Source: Larus michahellis | Taxonomy: Eukaryota > Chordata > Aves > Charadriiformes > Laridae | Length of the DNA stretch: 64,000 nt | NCBI RefSeq assembly: GCF_964199755.1 | Contig: NC_133896.1 | Location: 88,272,215 to 88,336,214, forward strand | Direction of reading: 5' to 3' | Part shown: in pieces, positions 35,501 to 47,600 of the stretch | Layout: each line of letters begins with the position of its first letter | Position numbering within the stretch: the first letter of the stretch is position 1 | Translations under genes and position numbers: made by a program | The notes under the pieces: generated by a model | Databases searched by the model: none | What the model was told of the DNA's origin: nothing | The model's input: the letters and a program-made list of their open reading frames with translations, nothing else

Positions 35501-37672
35501 ACTTTGACTGTGTTAAATTCTGGGTTTTTCCCGAGTGCTGTTAACGTCCCAACAATAAAATGGGACTTACTGGGTCATAATTTGGGCGGCCTCTCTCCTT
35601 TTGTGTATTTCCTTTAAGTGAGCCCCTACTCCCCAGCCTAAGGAGGAAATTGCTGGTTTTGCTGACGCTGGATTTTGGTGAGAGGAATTGCTTTATTTCA
35701 GGATTATCACATGAGCATTTGGACAAGTATTGTCAAAAAATGTAAATCCCCTTGCATGGGATTTTTTTTGTGTTGTCCTGTTTGTGTAATGTAGAAAATA
35801 TAGCAAATCTGACATCGCACTTCAAAATAATGACTCACGTGTGACTCCTTACCAAGCTGCTTAGGGGGAAGGATGATGCCTCTCTGAGAAGCCTCGGCTG
35901 GATGTTAGTGTTATTGTGTGCAATACTGGCTCTGAAATGCCATTTTTTAGAACACTTCTCTGGAAAAATAATTCTCTTTCTGGGGGAATGACAGAATTGC
36001 TGTATGTCTCCTCAGCCAGGCTGCGTGTAAGGCTCTGAAGTTACCTTTTTGGCCAAAGCCCTGAACTGGGAGGGTTTTATTTTTGTTTGTGCCTGAAACT
36101 ACTGTGTAATGTTGTCAGATGCTTAATTTACCTGCGTCCTTCTGTCCTCCAGTGACAAATTGCCCTGCCTTTGGTGTAGCACAGTGTGCTTGGGTGCAGG
36201 TGGGACTTCGTACATACGTACTGGAACTTATGATGAGTAAGAAAAATAAACAGGGAGATCTGAATAATGTCTCGAATTGTGGCTGATCAGTAATGGAGAT
36301 GAGTAGCCAGGCAAAAGGTGGAGGAGTCATAAGGATCCTGACAAGTAGGTGGCTGCCCCGTGGGCTGCAGTAAATGGGGAGTAAATAAGCAGTTGAAAAC
36401 TGCTGCCACCAGGCACTGAAGGTCTGTGATGGTGGTGGCCACAGGTGTTGGCAGAGAGGCCAGACCCTGCAGGCGGCCTCATAGTCTTGTCAGTAATGAA
36501 GTGTTTCTTCTGTATGGTTTCCTGGTGATAGAGGAGGTCTTCTCATATTTGGCTGGCTGTTGACAAGAGGAGGGCAGAGGAGAGTGTACTTGGTGTAGGC
36601 TCAGCAGAAGGAGGAACGTTCTTCCTCAAAGTCTCAGGATTGCTTGGACTTGTTTGCGCAGCAGTGCACCTCGGGGCCTGTCATGTGAGTACAGACAGGG
36701 GAGTGATTCATGTACCAAATTATCCTGATGAATAAATCCTGGAAATAAATACGTCTCTAGCCTTCCTGAGAGAAGAAAAGGTGAGGTGGCATACAGTAAG
36801 TGCTTGCAAGTGTTGTGGAAAATATGATGGAAACATAAAGACCCAAGTGGGAAAATATGGGTAGAAGAATGAAGAACGGTGGAAGAAATTTTTGGAAAGC
36901 AAAAGAGGTTAAAATGAAGAATTAGAAGAATGAATAATTTGAATTTGACAGTACTAGGTTCAGGCCTTAACTCTATCATAGTGTAATGTCTTTCTTGAAT
37001 ATTATAATTTAATTAAAAGTTATATTTGCTTCTGAAGCTTTGAAGAAAGTGTAGCCACTGAGTAGGTAGAAGTGTCTGCTGAGAATTTGCTGCAGTACAG
37101 AACTGGTTTGACAGGAGTAGCTTTCATGCAGAAACAAAACATATTCTTCATTCGTGGTTCTTCTTGGAGTTAATTGAGAGAGTTGTCCAGTCAAAGGTGA
37201 GAAACTACAAAAGCCTGGGAAGCTTTGTTTTCTTTTGATCTGTGAATAACGAGAAGGTACAAAAATCACCTCTGTCCTAATGAAAGCTTGAGGGACGTAT
37301 ACAACCAAATTTGCTAACTACAGGTAAAGTCCCCTGTAATGAGTTAGTTTAATATACAAATATGTTGATGAATTTACTATCTCTTCATTCAATGCATTTA
37401 GAAGGATTTGAGTTTAAAATACAGTTTTTATTACTTGAACCTTAGTATTTGTACAAGTTCTTTTGTCCTGTTTATAAAACATTTTGCAGCTAATGAATAT
37501 GAAATGTTCAATAAAAAATGAATAGTCAAATACTGAAAAGAAAAAGATACTAATGTAAGTAACATAAATAATAAAATAAAAAATATTTATAGAGTAGCTT
37601 CGTAATCACTAAAATAAAAAATAGAAAAAAATCAGAGCATTCCAGCCAAGAATAATCTGTATTTCTTTCTAG
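32571..37672 (+). other. Presumed intron 1
   Basis: About 5.1 kb between the donor at 32571 and the acceptor ending at 37672. It has no supported exon or classified transposon. It begins within the CpG island, then turns A+T-rich, and contains a TA microsatellite near 32908-32928, a T-run at 33858-33868, and C-rich runs near 34950-34965. The long minus frame at 36626-36979 has no recognisable domain. Confidence 0.55.
32908..32928. repeat. (TA)n microsatellite
   Basis: About ten TA units inside presumed intron 1, 330 bp downstream of the first donor. Confidence 0.9.
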
Positions 37673-37736
37673 GAAAAGTTCTAGAAAGTACAAATGCAAA
37701 GCAAGATCAGAACAGATTATTTAAATCAGAGTTAAA
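37673..37736 (+). CDS. Candidate second exon of the same gene
   Basis: A pyrimidine-rich acceptor (ATTTCTTTCTAG, ending 37672) precedes a 64-nt block followed by a consensus donor GTAAGT (37737-37742). Joined to the single leftover base of exon 1 it stays open and reads KVLESTNAKQDQNRLFKSEL, a charged helical sequence that fits the coiled-coil look of exon 1. Two leftover bases would be carried to a third exon. The size, both splice signals and the phase all agree, but each is short, so the call remains a prediction. No unambiguous third exon was found between 37.7 kb and the window end. Confidence 0.55.
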
Positions 37737-37902
37737 GTAAGTACTTTAAAGTCAAAGTGATTTAACCAGCTCACCCTGGGTACTGAACCTCAGATTTGTG
37801 TTGGAGAAAGATGAGCAAATAGCCAAGAAATTCCAGTGTGGTTTTTCCTTTTTTTTAATTTTTTTTCTTAGAGGTAGAAGAGGAAGATTATTTTAAAGGT
37901 GC

Positions 37903-37925
37903 TTTTTTTTTTTTTTTTTTTTTTT
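37903..37925. repeat. Poly(T) run, 23 bases
   Basis: An uninterrupted T23 about 170 bp downstream of candidate exon 2. It may be the antisense poly(A) tail of an old insertion, but no element is recognisable next to it. Confidence 0.9.
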
Positions 37926-39211
37926 GCCTGGCATGGAAAACTGGGAGAAATTTCTGAAATCAAGCATGCGTGTAGGCATTTGATGCATAGTTGAGTGCTT
38001 GGATAGGGTGGTGTAGGAGAAACCACAAGTGTAGGAGAAACTACAGCTGGAGCCAATTCTGGTCATGGGATGGGAACGTGTTTCTGCTTGTCCAGCAGCC
38101 CTGCGTGCACCACCGATGGGGTGCGGGATGTGCTTGCTAGGTCCTCTGAGGGATCTGCCTTGCTTCCTATCCCAGCAAGGCCCAGGGGCACGGAGCAGGG
38201 CTGGCCGTGCTGGAGAACAGAGGGTGGGAGAAGGGAGCTCGTGGTGCCGGTCTGGGATGGGCCTCAGCAAATTGTACTCGTGCGAGGGGTACTGTTTGTA
38301 CTCCAAGGACATCAGACTCGGGCAAGTCTGATGGAAGGTGATTTTTTTGAATGCTTGTATCAGGGCTGGAGTGGGTAATTTTAAAACCAGGGTGCAGTGC
38401 CAATTTTTTAAGTTAGTGTCTCTTGCTGTAATGCATCAGTGAGAACAAAGTAGTTGAAGGTGGCTGCTGGGAAATTTGCATTCTGGCAGGGCTGTGCTAG
38501 GTGGCATGCTTTTTGCAGATGAGATTTCTTGGTATCACAGAGCAGGTGAGAGGCTGTAATTTTGCTGTGGTGTGTTTCTGTGCTGTGGGGACTGAGAGGG
38601 GGACAAAGGAGGATCTCTCACTGGGACTGGGAGACCTTGTAATGTTGGCGTAGGATGACAGCCGGAGGCAAATAATGATCTTTTAATATCAAGGCTGATG
38701 TGAATATAACTGGTGTCAGAAGGAGTATTGAGACCTTGTGCCCTAGGATCCCATCCTGCCACTTCTACAGTCAAGCACAGGATATTTAGGAATATCCGTG
38801 TAGGATCAAGTCATGGAGATCAGCAGTCTGGGATAAACTAGGTCTGCAGCCCTTCAGGGTAAATACCCTTTTTTCTTTTTTTTCTTTTTTAATGGTGGTT
38901 CATTTAAAATTCCATTTTCGTTGTTTATTAGAACCTTGTTCATGCTGTTGTCACTAATGGCCTGTCAGGCTTTCCATTACACACCAGTGTTTTCAGGGGA
39001 TTTGTAATTTGGCTATGAAGGTTAGCTTCTGTCAGGAGCTTGACAGACATCATCCCAGATCAATAATATAATGTGGTCTTTCTTCTATTACAGCTTTTAC
39101 ATATTTTTTGAGCAGAAAATGGATATGAATCTTTATGGGATTTTCATGTCGTGCTCAAGAGTATACTTTTTCAAATTATAAGTCAGACTAGAGAAGAAGG
39201 CAAGATTTAAA

Positions 39212-39303
39212 AAACCAAAACAAACAAACAAAACAAACAAAAAAAATCCACAACCCCCCCCCCCCCCAAACAACCCAAATCCCACGCCAACAAAAAAACC
39301 AAA
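39212..39303. repeat. A/C-rich low-complexity region with C14
   Basis: Runs of CAAA-type units are followed by C14 at 39254-39267 and further A/C-only sequence. The complementary strand is a G/T tract. The minus-strand glycine/phenylalanine frame at 39133-39330 is a translation of this low-complexity DNA, not a gene. Confidence 0.9.
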
Positions 39304-42300
39304 ATACCCTTCAGAACACTGATGCCCCAACTAAATAAGCAGTTTAGTTTTTTTAAAACAAGGCATGCTGCTGTTCATTTTTGGATGCTAGCAGAAGTTG
39401 CTGGATACCCAGTTCTTTGAAAATGAGAGTCCCTCGGGACTGAATTATGACTCTGTAAGCCTGAAAATGGGAATGGTCAGGGTATTTTGAAACATCCTTT
39501 TCTTATGTATGTAATACTGTAGTTCTAGTTGATACCTTAACTGTTTGGTTTTGTTGTTCTAGCAGTATACTCTCTAATCTTTGATAGGTTACTGGTTGCA
39601 AATTTTTGAATTTGAATTTTTTTGCATTTTGAAGTCTGGGTTCTGTTTTGAGCTTTAAGATGGATGGGACATGTGTCTTAAGGATTAAAATACAGCTTAC
39701 CATTACAGTTGAGGATGGATCTTGTAAGGATTTAACAGTATATCTCGTTGGATTCTTTCCAAAGGAATGAAAAATTGGATTTCCTGAAGGATGAAGCATG
39801 TTGGTGTCCCCTCTGGTTGTCTGTGCTCAGGATGCTGATTGATAGAAAAAGCTCAGAGGATGCAGACTTTTCAACAGTTGAAATACACTGTGTCTTATGT
39901 TCCAGCTACATTTTGGGGGGAAAAACAAAGCCTTGCAATTGAATAGTTAGTAATGACTGTTGCATCCACTTATCCTTGTAAATGGGCTAAGTAGGATCAG
40001 GGGAGCAGCTCACTGACACTGAAAGTATTACCATGAAGTGAATGATGAGATGTAAGGGGAAAGTCTGTACAAAATCAATTCATGGTCTTAGGAGCCCACT
40101 CAATAGGGAAGCTGCTTTCTTCCAGTCGATATTCAAAAGAATGTCAAACAAGCTGGTTTTGGTTTACTTGCAGCTCCTTGGGCTAAACAGGGTGGATGTC
40201 AGAGAATCAAGGTTACTCTTTTGTGCGTGTGTGGTCCCTGGTTACTTTTCTTGATGCAGGAAATAAAATACAGTCAGGATATACAGAAAAAACAGATAGA
40301 GAAAAACCTGTTAGAGGAGTTGCAGTAGCCTGGGCACACTTTGATAGCAGTTCTGTTGACCGAAGATAATCAGACGCAGCAACAGTCCTAAGTAGTTTTC
40401 TTCCCTGAGTTCTTACTGTTTAAGGCATGAATACTACAGGTAAGAATTCATGGGGTTTTCTGCAACCCCATTTTAGAAACAAGGTTTTGAAACTGAAGGT
40501 CTTGTCATTTTGGTTTGCCTGGTCACTAGTACTACGCAGAAGTTGAACCCTGAAAACAACAGTATTCTTTATCTTCTTTCTCTGGGGTTTCCTTAAACCT
40601 ATTTCATCAAGGGTCTCAAATCCCTTTGAGGCAGATGTATTCTTTTGCAGGCAGATAGGGTGTTGTGCCATGAAGAGCAATTCCTTTTGGGGCCATGTCC
40701 TTCCTGCCACTGCGGAATGAGGAAACGACTACTGGTTGGGGGTATTTAGGTGGTATCTGGTGTTTCAAAATATTCTTTGCATAATTTTCTTTCCTATTGC
40801 TGGATCTGCCAAAGCGTAGCACATGGCAGGCAATGAATACTCTTTCACATTAGGACCAATTTCAAAGCGTTCCAGAGTGTTTCTAGGTGCAATGGTGTGC
40901 TCAACGTTCAGAAGTGCATTTGAGGCCGCCTAATCTGTTGTACTGTGTCTGGTTTCCCTTGTGGGAAATTACATTGTTGGACTCCGTGTCTCCCCTTTAA
41001 CCAGGATGTGCCAGTGAGTCAGGCTGAGGCTGCCCCTGGTTTTGATGTTAGTGTTGGGGCGATGAAAATCTTCATGGCTCAATAACAACCTAGCTTTTTG
41101 TAAGCTACCACGCAGAGGAGAGAGGCCCTATATTGAGTAAATGCCAGAGGCTGCCCCATGCCTGGATTCTCACTTTCAGGAAATTTGCATCAGTTGTTGC
41201 TGCCACTTCATCAGTCCATTGGGGCTGCAGCATGTAGGGTCTTCTGTAGGGAGATTGTCAACACTTAGCCTTTGAACACTTGGATGGTGTTTCCCTTGAT
41301 CAAATGGATGTGGAAGATGTATTACTTCTGATTGTCTGTATCTGGAAGTAATATAGGTAGTTTTAGCTCCAGTCTCTGTTTGCATGTCTAAATACCAAGC
41401 TTGGATAAAAGGAAGTGAGTTGGGAGTTCTTGGTCCCTTCTCACAGGGCTCCATGTGATCATCGGGAACTCGAGAGATGGATTAAAATGCCAGTGAAGCC
41501 TGAGCTGTCTTTGCGCTATGAACAGTTTGATTTAATTGCCTTGAGATCCTGAAACATCATCAAGGTGAGGGAAGTGTTTTGAAATGGATTTTTAGTATTC
41601 TGCTAAGAGCCGTGAAAGATTTCACCAGAAATTTATTCCTCTGCTTTTTCAGAGAACAAATACAGGAGTTCTTGAATGTCTAGCAATGTTATATTTTCCA
41701 TAAGGAGTACGTTTACTAACCTGCCTTAAAGGATATTGAGAGATGGATTTTAAATTTCCATAAAACCCAGTGCTCCATAATAATACACAGGATGCTTAGT
41801 GTGATTTAAGTAGTCAGTCCTGAGGAGATGTGTTTATAGCCTCATAAGGGTGACTTCTCCTCAGTTATTGCCTGAGCTCATCTTTTCAGAAACAAGCAGC
41901 AAGCTTATCACTTGGAGATAAAGCTCTGTGTAAGCCCAGTGGCTTATGATCTAGCTTTTCTATACTTCATAGGAATGCCTAAATATTTTTTTTCTTGGTT
42001 TTAATAAGAAGTTTAATTCTGCCTAAATAATGAAGATGTGAATGGATGACCCATGTTTTTCATAACAAAGGTGACTAAACTCTAGTCAAAGCATCATGTG
42101 AATTGTTAGTAGGCCATGTTTTACGTGAATAAAGGGGAACTAATTTCATCCTCTTTGATCTTCGATATTACAAGCATAGATTACACTATGCTGTGTTCTT
42201 TAGTCTGACTCATCAGATTCATACTCGATTGTGTTTCCTAAGTGACTTTTTTTTCCTTTCAGTTAAAAAAGAAATAAAGATGTAAAGGTGTACATAAGGC

Positions 42301-42837
42301 CCTTCAGGGATGCAAGTGCTTTAAAAATGTTCCAGGATCAGAATAATTATTGTGAAATTTTTCACTTTCTTCTGTTCAACAATGTCAGGCTAACTCATTT
42401 GATTATATCTATGTATATGCACACAGGTGTATATATATTTAATTCAATGCATTGATCCAAATACAAGATAAAACTATTTTTTTTTAATGCAAGAATAATG
42501 CCTTTAGTACTTGTTCCATATTTGACTGTACCTAGTTGCTCTTAGAAGCCGATAGGGAAAAAGTGATTGTGAGCGTACCATGAAAAAGTAAAAAAGCAGG
42601 CAAAGTGTAAGATCCAAAGTATGCTGATTGCTATTTTCAAGCTGGTTTACATTTATTTCTAAAATAACATTTCTACAGTCTCCAATATAAAGAGATTAAA
42701 AAGTTTGGACTTGCTTGAAATCCTGTCTTGAAGCTCACGCTAATGTCTTGCTCTGAGGCTTTATGATTCCGCTTTTGTAGATGGTGCTAACGATGTAGGC
42801 ATTGCACTCTGAGTGGGCTGGTGTCCTTGGAAGGGAC

Positions 42838-43803
42838 GGACTGTAAATTCCCTGACGAGGGGCAGAAGGCCCTCCAAGCCTTCAATGGAATGCCTCCAAC
42901 ACTCACAAGGAAATAAATAATGCAGGCCTGGCCTTCAAAGAACTGATAAGGCTAACACTTCTGGCACCTGAAAGTGTGGGAGAACTGTCTTGTGAAGACA
43001 GGATAGTTCTGCCACTCCTGTGGTGAGCTTGCTAGTTCTCAGTTCTCAAGGCCGTTGTGTCTGACAAGTGACCTTTGCTTCATTATCTACGAAATGCGTA
43101 TGAAAGCACACACCCCCGCATATGCTAATGAAGATTATAGAGATCATGCTAAACATGTATGACTGTGGCACTCCTCTCTCCACCCAAATCAAGCTACACG
43201 TCACCTGGGAGAAGGGAGAAACCTGAGACAGCCTCGGCAAGGGGGGTGGACCATGCTAATTCAGCAAACATAAAAGGGGAAAATAAGTGCCCCTAGGGGG
43301 GAACAAAGAAGAAACAATAAAAGAAGATTGTGCCTGGAAAGATTCTTCCCAAGAATGAAGACCATGCCTGGAAAGATTTTTCCAAGAAAGAGGAAGATTA
43401 TGCCTGGGAAGATTCCCTGAAAAAGACGCTGGAACCAGGACCGGTGATCTCTTTATCTCTGTCTTTTTCTCCGTCTTTTCCTTTCTCTATCCCTCAGTTT
43501 CTCTTCTCTTAGAATTGTTAAGTAACGGTTAGAGTTGTTAAGTAATGACCTTAAGTACCGCTTGCCATAAGTTGTCCTATACCTGTTGTTAAGCAACACA
43601 ATGCATACCTCACCATTTGCCATCATTTCTTATATACCTAACCAATTATCATGGACTTGTTAAGACCTATACTAACCATTTTGGGAAGCTAATAAATGTT
43701 TGTATACGGACCTTGAGATTTATCTCACCTTAGTCTGCACCGTTGAGAATTTACGAATCTGAAGTCACTTACCCTCCCTCTTTACTGGGAGTGGGATGCG
43801 ACA
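42838..43803 (+). mobile_element. Solo LTR, same family as 4601-5402
   Basis: The element begins TGGAAGGGAC and ends GATGCGACA, so it has canonical TG...CA ends. It is bounded by a perfect 5-bp duplication GTCCT (42833-42837 and 43804-43808). The centre (about 42985-43220) aligns with the other solo LTR. The last bases (GATGCGACA here, AATGTGACA there) also agree. AATAAA at 43691-43696 may be the polyadenylation signal. It is about 165 bp longer than the other copy, partly because of a threefold ~36-bp repeat at 43329-43428. No internal retroviral sequence flanks it. The 5-bp duplication fits an ERVL-like element; the class is inferred, not proven. Confidence 0.88.
43329..43428. repeat. Threefold ~36-bp repeat inside the LTR
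   Basis: Three imperfect units each contain GCCTGGAAAGATT or GCCTGGGAAGATT followed by a CCAAGAA/CTGAAAA-type tail and GAAGA. The first-kb LTR copy lacks this array, so it was gained here or lost there. The plus frame over it is a repeated short peptide and probably meaningless. Confidence 0.85.
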
Positions 43804-43808
43804 GTCCT

Positions 43809-44463
43809 GTTTCTGGAAGGTGTGCAATCCTCTTCACAAGAGGCGGTCTGCCTTACGTCCTTACTGTAGCATGTCCAGGAGCACCACCTTCAGCTAGTGA
43901 TATTTTACCATCAAGAAAATTCTCAGGTGTTGCCAGAGTATAGAAGACACTCATCCGTCTGATGCTTGCTTGACACTTTGAGTCCGTAGTCAACCTGAGG
44001 CTTTATCGTTCATAGTTCTTTTTACTGGATGTCTCTGGCACTACAGGAGGAGAAATGAGTCACTCTCTAAACTGGAACACTGTTGAAGTCTATAACCCTG
44101 CATGCACCTGCTGAGGAGGGGTATACCAACCATTAATGCTGAACTTCAGAGATCTGGATTTAGTGTCTGCTCTTCTGTGGATTTCTTTTTGTGATTCTGG
44201 GCAAGTTGCGGCACTCTTTGCAACTGTGTTCCCCATCTGGTATTGGGAAATAATAAACCATTACCTCAGAGGGAAAACCGTACTATAGTTGACAAGTCAG
44301 CTCCCTCCATAAGCAGCATCCCAGAGCAGTGGAATAGCACAGCCACAGTGGAGTGCACCAGGGAAAGCGTGGACTGTCCTCTTCAGTCCTGAGCTCGTTG
44401 GTTTAGCAGAAACATTGAGCAGATAATAACAGCAAGGAAAATGGAAGACTAACAGTTCATATA
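43809..44463. other. Non-coding spacer
   Basis: Unique-looking DNA between the LTR and the next CR1 tail, with no supported feature. Confidence 0.4.
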
Positions 44464-44660
44464 GAATCACAGACTGGTTAGACTTGGAAGGGACCTTGAA
44501 GATCACCTAGTTCCAACCCCCCTGCCATGGGCAGGGACACCTCCCACTAGACCAGGCTGCTCAAAGCCCCATCCAGCCTGGCCTTGAACACCTCCAGGGA
44601 TGGGGCATCCACAGCTTCCCTGGGCAACCTGTTCCAGTGTCTCACCACCCTCACAGTAAA
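44464..44660 (-). mobile_element. CR1 retrotransposon, short 3' tail
   Basis: The plus strand runs AGAATCACAGACTGGTTAGA, then CCTAGTTCCAACCCCCCTGCC and GCTCAAAGCCCCATCCAGCC. This is the same tail as at 31507-31887 with close identity, indicating the same subfamily. It ends after CCACCCTCACAGTAAAG, so only about 200 bp survive. The element is antisense to the predicted gene. Confidence 0.92.
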
Positions 44661-47600
44661 GTGATTTAATGGCTTTGTCCCCCTTCTGAACAAAAACAAT
44701 GCCTGTAAAGAACATAATTTTTGCTTTATTAACAAAAACCATAAACACAGAGTTGTCTGTGGGGTTTTTGGGTCAAAACTCGAACTTTCGAACCTGAATT
44801 CTTCTATGTACCTATGGACCTGACAGAGATGAAGAAAGCACCAGGTTCAAGTTTTTCTTCCTGTGGTGTTTTGAACGGGGCAAAAAGGGGAAATCAAGCA
44901 TAGGCATGTCCTTCCTCTTTCTACTTTGCTGGCAAGAAACTTCAAAAGGAATCACAAATGTTTCTTCTTCATCAAAATGCTGTGAAAAATGCAGCAATTA
45001 AAATTGTAATGCTTACCTTGTACTTTGTCACTGTCTCTTAAACCTGAGGTTGAGGGCATTTTCTAAAATTTACAGAAAACAAAAGGACAGGGGGGAAAGG
45101 GAGTTTCTGTGACTGCATCTGAAGCCTTTATGTGTCTCTTCAAATGTCAGTTCTATGCTTCAGTGCTTTGATGATTGAATGGAAGAATGTTAAGATTTAT
45201 ATTCTTTACTTCAAAACTCTAGTGGCAACATCAAAAGGTAGTAAACTGTGTAATCAAAATCACAGGGGAGGGTGTTCATAAGCCTGATGGTGGGAAAAAG
45301 CAGAAAAAGAAATTGCTGCCTTGTGCTTTTGCTGAGGAATTTTCTAAATAAGACCTTTCTTTTTCAACTCATGTGTTCCTGCTTGAGACCTTGTAACTGT
45401 CATGAGATAGAGGTAGCGATTTCTCAACAGATAAAGGCTGTGACTGTTGCTGGCCTTATCAGCCATGTTTTGTAATGATTTTTTTGGTCTGGAGAGAGTG
45501 ACTGGTTGAGGATGATGTGGTGGGTGGGAGAGAGACCCAGGGAGGGCAGAAGAAACAGAGCTCAAGTGTCAAACCATAGTCATGTTGCAGGTTGAAGGCA
45601 AAAAGCTAGGAAGTCTCTTAAATATGTCGTCCAATATCATATCCCTGGGCCACTTCGCTGTAGTGCACCCATGTGCAAGGCTTCTGGATCTGTAGGGATT
45701 TGTAGCTGTGCAAGCCTCTTCTTTGGAGGAGAAATTGGAGTAGTGATGCTGGTTACAAATGGAAAGGGATGGCATGTATTCAGCAGCTAACATGTTAATG
45801 GTAGGCTAAAACTCCATTTATTATACTGAACAGTAGCTTTGCAGTAGTTGCTCTCTGTCTTAAGGAGTAGGTGCTGCTGGCTTTAGAGCAGTCGGTTTGG
45901 GTTCTTTCTGACTGAAGTTAGTATGTCATGGATGTTACTAAAATTCCTCCTTTTCTCCTTTCTCTCTTTTAACCAATAATGACCACTTCCCCAAGAGAGA
46001 CAGTTTTTCTTATTTTCAGTTATTCTGTTGCGGACTAAATTAAAATCCTGTGCTTTACTTGGGGCTGACAAGGAACGATATCTTTCCTTGCCTGTATAAG
46101 GTGCCTGCAGCCCAAAAGGCTGGTGTGCTGTCAAGGGGATTGAGGGTCTCCAGATCTGCAGTTCAGCAAGCTACGTGCAGTGCCTACAGGCCAGCCTTGG
46201 GCTGGTTTCTTGCCCCTGTGATGGCTTCACAGTGAAGTCATAAGCTGTTAGAGGAAACATATTTCTTCCTTGTATGAATGCGATTTGTTTAAAGGGGGCT
46301 GCTTTTGCAGTAAGAGGAGGTTTCACTGGGATGTATGTGAGTGGGCAGACACTCTTCATTTTTATTTTTAGCTAAACAGCTATATTTGTTGTTTTAGAAG
46401 CCTGTGTTGTTAATAATGGAAATGCTAAAGGAAGTGCTGCCTAATTAACTGAAATTTCTAGGCACTGGCAAAGACACTCAATTTGTTGTTCATAACACTA
46501 AGTACCACTTTGCTTTAGCCTGAAGACTTTAGAAAGAAACCCAAAGTGGGATTTCTAAAGAGCTTGTTTTTGTTTAAGTAGTACCTCCTTCTGTAGATTA
46601 GTTGTCTTACGTATGTGTGCAAGTTGGCCACAAGATGGATGAAAGTGTTGGTTGGCAGCTTCTAAAAGCGAGTGGGTTTGTGGTCTAGAAGGTAAGTGAG
46701 AATTACGGCTTCCAGCGCGAAGTTGCCAAGTGCTCACTCGGAAAACTGCTGCCAATGTTTCCACTTGAAACAAAGAAACTGAATTTGGAAAATACCAGTG
46801 TGTGATAGTAGGCATGTGTAGGAAATAGCTCCGCTTCGCTGCAAGCTGCTGTTGTAATAATTATTCCTTCCTTCTGCCGTGACAGCATGATACTAACTAG
46901 CAGCCCCCAGCAAAGATAAGGTGCTAGGGGAGGTATGTACATGAAAACCTCAGTAACAACCACACTGTAGGTAGTTTTGTAAGTTCTTTCAAAATGCAAT
47001 TTGCTGGTTTTGCCTGGCCTGCCACAATAGTCTCTCAAGTAGCGTTTTGACAGTTTCACAAGTGTGAAAATAGAGACATTGGATGTCATAAATTTACAGG
47101 CCTAGCAGTCTTTGATCAGAGTGATTGCTTTGGCAGAGAACAAAAATAGCATCTGTATATGCTGAATGCACGTTGAAAATGCACATCTGTCCTGTTACAG
47201 GAAAGTTTCTGCACTCCAGCAGTGCCGGCATGCTTCATAAGTTACCAAGTGGTCTTCCCAGATTGGATTTAGGTCTTGAAAAGTTTGGGACTGTTGCTGG
47301 TAGATCCTGGAAGCAGCAGTAGGGAACATGTGAGCCTTTGTCTCTGTTCCCCTGGGTTTGAAGTGATGGCATTTACTGGAATCGAGGTTGCCTCTGTTAA
47401 GGGAGGACGGTTACACCTGCGCTAAATTCCCACAGCTATGTCAGTTAGGAAACACAGAAGCTTCCTGCATTAGTTTCTTATGTGAAAGGCATAAGTAGGT
47501 GATTCCTCTGGTGTTATCCTAATGAATAAATTAAATCTGTGGAAGTGATGCTTCAGTCCCTCGTGGAATTGTACATGGGTTTGAGCAAGGTTTGGATGCA

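Larger units (their letters stand above)
37737..42832 (+). other. Presumed intron 2, first part
   Basis: No supported exon. It contains a T23 run (37903-37925) and an A/C-rich simple region (39212-39303). Acceptor-like sites with short open stretches at 41447 and 41890 are mentioned among the rejected items. The long overlapping frames at 38065-38378 sit in a G+C-richer patch without motifs. Confidence 0.4.

Noticed and set aside
39133..39330. Glycine/phenylalanine-rich minus-strand ORF
   Set aside because: It is a translation of the A/C-rich low-complexity tract with C14.
41447..41565. Possible third exon after a CACAG acceptor with a GTGAGG donor
   Set aside because: The frame that continues exon 2 hits TGA at 41550-41552 before the donor; 34 open codons are expected by chance.
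41890..41935. Short exon-like block between TTTTCAG and GTAAGC
   Set aside because: It is only about 40 nt with no recognisable protein sequence; many such pairs occur by chance in 26 kb.
44503..44748. Minus ORFs of 81 and 62 codons
   Set aside because: They are the remains of CR1 ORF2 in a truncated element, not a host gene.
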